Part shown: positions 60,791 to 64,000 of the stretch, in pieces
Layout: each line of letters opens with the position of its first letter
How positions within the stretch are numbered: position 1 is the first letter of the stretch
NCBI RefSeq assembly: GCF_003047265.1
Contig: NZ_PZYY01000001.1
Span: 744,001 to 808,000, forward strand
Source: Nocardioides terrigena
Lineage (GTDB): Bacteria > Actinomycetota > Actinomycetes > Propionibacteriales > Nocardioidaceae
Reading direction: 5' to 3'
DNA: 64,000 nucleotides
The notes under the pieces: generated by a model
Database searches by the model: none
What the model was told of the DNA's origin: nothing
The model's input: the letters and a program-made list of their open reading frames with translations, nothing else
Position numbers and translations under genes: made by a program

Positions 60791-61495
60791 TCAGCGGGCC
60801 TCGAAGACCGTGACCGCCCCGGCGTACTCGCGCCCACCCTCGAACTCCGGCAGCACGAGGCCGTCGCCGGTCGAGTCGAGGTAGGCCTGGGCGCTGGCGT
60901 GGTCGGGGAAGACCGCGCGCGTCTCGAGGTCGTGGCGGCGTACGTCGGCGAAGCGGCGCCGCAGCACGGACTCGCCGGTCTCGCTGCTGAACTGGCTGCC
61001 CGCCACCCGGCCGCCGGCGTCCTTGTGCAGGTCGGCGAGGTGGTCCTGGCCGTTGGTGACGGAGACGAACGTGCCGCCCGGGCGCAGCACCCGGCGGACC
61101 TCGTTGAGCGCCCGCTCGAGGTCGCGCACGTGGTAGAGCATCCAGCCCGCGTAGACCACGTCGAAGGAGGCGTCCTCGAACGGCAGGTAGCAGATGTCGG
61201 CCTGCCGGGCGTCGACGCCACGGGCCGCGGTGAGGTCGACGAACCGAGGCGAGAAGTCGGTCGCCACCAGGGTGACCCCGGGGAGGCCGTGGATCCGCTC
61301 GGCCATCACGCCCGTGCCGCAGCCCACCTCGAGGACGCGGGCGTCGCCGACCAGGGCGCGGTCGATGGCGCGCAGCGCCTCGGTCTCGGGGTCGAGGCCG
61401 TCGGCGGTGGGCTGCCACACGGACCGGCGGGTCTCGAGGTGGTCCTCGGTGGCGTACTGGGTGCGGACGTGGTCCGGGTCGTCGAGCTGGTTCAC
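60791..61495 (-). CDS. Class I SAM-dependent methyltransferase
   Basis: 234 residues. Motif [21 protein letters not shown], post-[15 protein letters not shown] and motif [17 protein letters not shown] define a methyltransferase_11 enzyme. The C-terminal 70 residues are substrate-binding and give no clue. The GTG overlaps the fumC stop (GTGA), so it is cotranscribed with fumC, but a metabolic link is not evident. Confidence 0.87.
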   Translation of the reverse strand: MNQLDDPDHVRTQYATEDHLETRRSVWQPTADGLDPETEALRAIDRALVGDARVLEVGCGTGVMAERIHGLPGVTLVATDFSPRFVDLTAARGVDARQADICYLPFEDASFDVVYAGWMLYHVRDLERALNEVRRVLRPGGTFVSVTNGQDHLADLHKDAGGRVAGSQFSSETGESVLRRRFADVRRHDLETRAVFPDHASAQAYLDSTGDGLVLPEFEGGREYAGAVTVFEAR

Positions 61496-62874
61496 GGGCG
61501 GGTCATCCGATCCACGTCGAGGGCGTCGTCGAGCTGCTGCTCGGTGAGGTCGCCGCGGTCGACGTACCCCATCGAGAGCACAGTCTCGCGGATGGTGGTG
61601 CCGTCCTTCATCGCCTGCTTGGCGATCTTCGCCGCCTGCTCGTAGCCGACGTGCTTGTTGAGCGGCGTGACGACGGACGGCGACGACTCGGCGTACGCCC
61701 GCATCCGGTCGACGTCGGCGGTGATCCCGTCGACACAGCGCTGCGCCAGGACGGTCGAGGAGGTCGACAGGAGGCGGATCGACTCGAGGAGGTTGCGCGC
61801 CATCACGGGCATCATCACGTTGAGCTCGAAGCTGCCGGCGGCGCCGGCCCAGGCGACGGTCGCGTCGTTGCCGACCACCTGCGCGCAGACCATCAGCGTG
61901 GCCTCGGGCAGGACCGGGTTGACCTTGCCGGGCATGATGCTCGACCCGGGCTGCAGGTCGGGGAGGTGGATCTCGGCGAGGCCGGTCGTGGGGCCCGACG
62001 ACATCCACCGCAGGTCGTTGCAGATCTTGGTGAGGCCGACGGCGTAGGTGCGCAGCGCACCGCTGAGCTCGACGAGCGAGTCGCGGGTCCCCTGCGCCTC
62101 GAAGTGGTTGCGCGCCTCGGTGAAGTCCTGCCCGGTGTCGGCCGAGAGCCGGTCGATGACCGCGGCGGCGAAGCCGGGCGGGGTGTTGATGCCGGTGCCC
62201 ACCGCGGTGCCGCCGAGGGGGAGCTCTCGGACGCGGGGGAGGACCGCCTCGAGGCGCTCGGCGGCGTAGCGCACGGTCGCGGCGTACCCGCCCATCTCCT
62301 GGCCGAGCATCACCGGGGTGGCGTCCATCAGGTGCGTGCGGCCGGATTTCACGACCCTGGCGAACTCGTCGGCCTTGGCCTCGAACGAGGTGGCGAGCAC
62401 GTCGAGCGCCGGGAGCAGGTCCTCGACCACGGCCAGCGTCGCCGCGACGTGGATCGACGTGGGGAAGGTGTCGTTGCTGCTCTGCGAGGCGTTGACGTGG
62501 TCGTTGGGGTGGACCTCGACGCCGGCGCGCCCGGCGAGCGAGGCGAGCACCTCGTTGGTGTTCATGTTGGAGCTGGTGCCCGACCCGGTCTGGAAGACGT
62601 CGAGCGGGAAGTGGTCGTCGTGCTCCCCGGTCGCCACCGCGGCGGCGGCGTCGGCGATCGCGCCCGCCTGCTCGGCGGTGATGACCCCGAGGTCGCCGTT
62701 GACCCGCGCGGCCGCCCCCTTGACGAGGGCGAGCGCCTGGACGTGGCGGCGCTCGAGGGTGGTCCCGCTGATCGGGAAGTTGTCGATCGCGCGCTGGGTC
62801 TGGGCCCGCCACAGGGCGTCGGCCGGGACCTCGACCTCGCCCATGGAGTCGTGCTCGGTGCGTGTCTGGCTCAT
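61492..62874 (-). CDS. fumC: Class II fumarate hydratase
   Basis: 460 residues, fumarase/aspartase superfamily. Signature [11 protein letters not shown] is present, as are [35 protein letters not shown] and [11 protein letters not shown]. These assign it to FumC, the iron-independent TCA-cycle enzyme converting fumarate to malate. Length is typical. ATG at 62874 lies 7 nt after TAGCGT on its strand. Confidence 0.95.
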   Translation of the reverse strand: MSQTRTEHDSMGEVEVPADALWRAQTQRAIDNFPISGTTLERRHVQALALVKGAAARVNGDLGVITAEQAGAIADAAAAVATGEHDDHFPLDVFQTGSGTSSNMNTNEVLASLAGRAGVEVHPNDHVNASQSSNDTFPTSIHVAATLAVVEDLLPALDVLATSFEAKADEFARVVKSGRTHLMDATPVMLGQEMGGYAATVRYAAERLEAVLPRVRELPLGGTAVGTGINTPPGFAAAVIDRLSADTGQDFTEARNHFEAQGTRDSLVELSGALRTYAVGLTKICNDLRWMSSGPTTGLAEIHLPDLQPGSSIMPGKVNPVLPEATLMVCAQVVGNDATVAWAGAAGSFELNVMMPVMARNLLESIRLLSTSSTVLAQRCVDGITADVDRMRAYAESSPSVVTPLNKHVGYEQAAKIAKQAMKDGTTIRETVLSMGYVDRGDLTEQQLDDALDVDRMTRP

Positions 62875-62967
62875 GGCCCCGACGCTACCCCCGGGCCGGG
62901 GTGGGTCGTCCCACCCCGGGGGGCCACCCGGGGCGCCGCCCGGGCGCACCGCCCGGCAGGGTGTCGA

Positions 62968-63750
62968 TCATCCGCCGTGGACGACCTCGCCGTCGATGCG
63001 CAGTGACACCAGCGCCCCGCCACCCGCGGGCCAGGACGCGTCCCACTGCCCGGCGACGTGGAAGACGGTCCACCCCGGGACCAGGTCGCGGTTCTCGATG
63101 GTGCCGTACCAGGTGCCCGGCTGGCTCTGCCACGAGACCTCGGTGGCGTCCTCGGCGAGGCCCACGATGCTGTACGACGCGCCGTCCGGCCCCTGACGCC
63201 GCCCGCCGCCCACGAGCTGGAGGGGTTCCCCTCCCGGGCGCAGGGGGAGCGCCAGGCGCTGGAGGTCGCCGTCGACGACGAAGCCGGTCGCGACGACGAC
63301 CTCGGAGCCGGGGGACGGGCGCACGGCGTAGAAGACCTCGTCCGTGCCGTTGGCGAGGGCGGCGACGGCCCAGGGCTCGCCCACCACCTCCCCGGTCTCG
63401 GGGACGGCGTCGCGAGGGCAGCCGAGCACGCCGCAGCCCCGCCCGATGAGCTCCGGGGCCGCGTCGGTGAGCTGGTCGACCGGCGCTGTCCGGTCCTCGG
63501 TCACCGAGGGCGTGGTGGTCGCGGGAGCCGGGGCCGGCGTGGGCGTGACGCCGGCACCGCCGTGGGTGGCGACGAGCGCCGCCGGCACCCCCAGCGCTCC
63601 GACGACGGCCAGGGCGGCCACGCCGTGGACGGCCCGGCGGCGGCGCTCCAGCCGCCGACCGGCGCTCCGGATCGCACCGAGGTCGGGGGAGCGGGTGGAG
63701 GTCGGCTCGAGGGCCACGAGCAGGGCGAGGTCGTCGTCGGTGCGGGTCAT
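62968..63750 (-). CDS. Membrane-anchored protein coupled to an ECF-type sigma factor
   Basis: 260 residues. A cytosolic Arg-rich N-terminus (RSAGRRLERRRRAVHG), one helix (VAALAVVGALGVPAALVATH), a Thr/Pro linker and an extracytoplasmic domain with a C-x4-C pair (GRGCGVLGCPRD). The ATG overlaps the sigma factor stop (ATGA). Position suggests an anti-sigma or sensor protein, but no canonical zinc anti-sigma motif (HxxxCxxC) is visible. Confidence 0.75.
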   Translation of the reverse strand: MTRTDDDLALLVALEPTSTRSPDLGAIRSAGRRLERRRRAVHGVAALAVVGALGVPAALVATHGGAGVTPTPAPAPATTTPSVTEDRTAPVDQLTDAAPELIGRGCGVLGCPRDAVPETGEVVGEPWAVAALANGTDEVFYAVRPSPGSEVVVATGFVVDGDLQRLALPLRPGGEPLQLVGGGRRQGPDGASYSIVGLAEDATEVSWQSQPGTWYGTIENRDLVPGWTVFHVAGQWDASWPAGGGALVSLRIDGEVVHGG

Positions 63751-64000
63751 CGGTGCTCCTGGGTGGTCGTCGTGGCGTGGGCCGAACGCAGGCGGGCGAG
63801 GGCGCGGGACGCCGTGCTCTTCACCGTGCCGACCGAGACGCCCAGCTCGCGGGCGACCTCCTGCTCGGAGGTGTCGAGGTAGTAGCGCAGCACGACGATG
63901 GAGCGTTCGCGGGGTGACAACGGCGCCAGTAGGGCGGTCAGCTCGCTGCGCTGGTCGGCCCGGTCGATGGGTCCGGCCGCCCGGTCGTCGGCGTCGTGTG
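63747..64000 (-). CDS. ECF/SigE-family sigma factor (N-terminal part beyond the window)
   Basis: The visible 83 C-terminal residues carry region 4: LAPLSPRERSIVVLRYYLDT and SEQEVARELGVSVGTVKSTA, with a basic ending RALARLRSAH. This matches the SigE-like sigma-70 group found across actinobacteria. Regions 1-2 lie to the right of position 64000. It is coupled to the membrane protein downstream by ATGA. Confidence 0.88.
   Translation of the reverse strand, partial: HDADDRAAGPIDRADQRSELTALLAPLSPRERSIVVLRYYLDTSEQEVARELGVSVGTVKSTASRALARLRSAHATTTTQEHR

Overview
The window is a very GC-rich, gene-dense stretch with frequent GTG starts and ATGA/GTGA overlaps. Mca (mycothiol biochemistry), a 13E12/DUF222 HNH protein, DUF4307, a short uppS next to trhA and a PhoH/fumC neighbourhood place it in the Actinobacteria. 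The overall flavour is Nocardioidaceae, most likely a Nocardioides-like chromosome; this assignment is inferred from gene content only. I saw no rRNA, tRNA, CRISPR array, prophage or IS element. Most of the window reads as chromosome rather than an island.

Layout. 1-3.5 kb: a truncated YigZ/IMPACT gene and small VOC, DinB, SEC-C and ribbon-helix-helix-like proteins. 3.7-7.3 kb: a DosR-like regulator, a DoxX-like membrane protein, a DosS-like GAF kinase that keeps the heme-ligand histidine, and a PPOX-fold flavin/pyridoxamine protein. Together they resemble a dormancy/hypoxia module, with candidate DosR boxes in the two control regions. 7.4-11.3 kb: an AAA ATPase/GNAT/VWA operon. 11.3-20.5 kb: UbiB-like kinase, MFS, methyltransferase, phosphatidylcholine synthase, lactate dehydrogenase and a second NarL-type two-component pair. 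21.0-22.4 kb: a DUF222-HNH gene behind a perfect LexA (SOS) box. 22.4-35.2 kb: housekeeping and stress genes (HIT, MsrA, MetB, MutL-like, PerM-like, IlvA, GreA, Mca). 35.4-43.8 kb: a DUF308-lipase fusion and a ferric-reductase/FMN-binding/ApbE operon for extracytoplasmic flavin electron transfer.

43.8-53.9 kb is the most unusual part. A CstR-like persulfide sensor, DUF302, rhodanese, MBL-rhodanese-rhodanese persulfide dioxygenase and a TauE exporter flank one divergent control region. Beside them lies an ArsR-rhodanese fusion regulator with a perfect 20-bp palindrome over its ribosome binding site, followed by a CPVC membrane protein, a DsbA-like protein, CcdA, thioredoxin and an MFS carrier. 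A 16-bp ATACCCCC/GGGGGTAT operator fills the -35/-10 spacer of both the DUF302-cstR promoter and the thioredoxin promoter. This links the blocks into one inferred reactive-sulfur/thiol-redox regulon.

54-64 kb returns to core genes (DUF1353, TrhA, DUF421, uppS, PhoH, a secreted transglycosylase, fumC) and ends in a sigma-factor gene cut by the window edge. Throughout, many start codons sit 6-7 nt after a TANNNT box, indicating widespread leaderless transcription. Long perfect hairpins and a dispersed GAGGTGCGAG...CCTCGAA repeat lie between genes.
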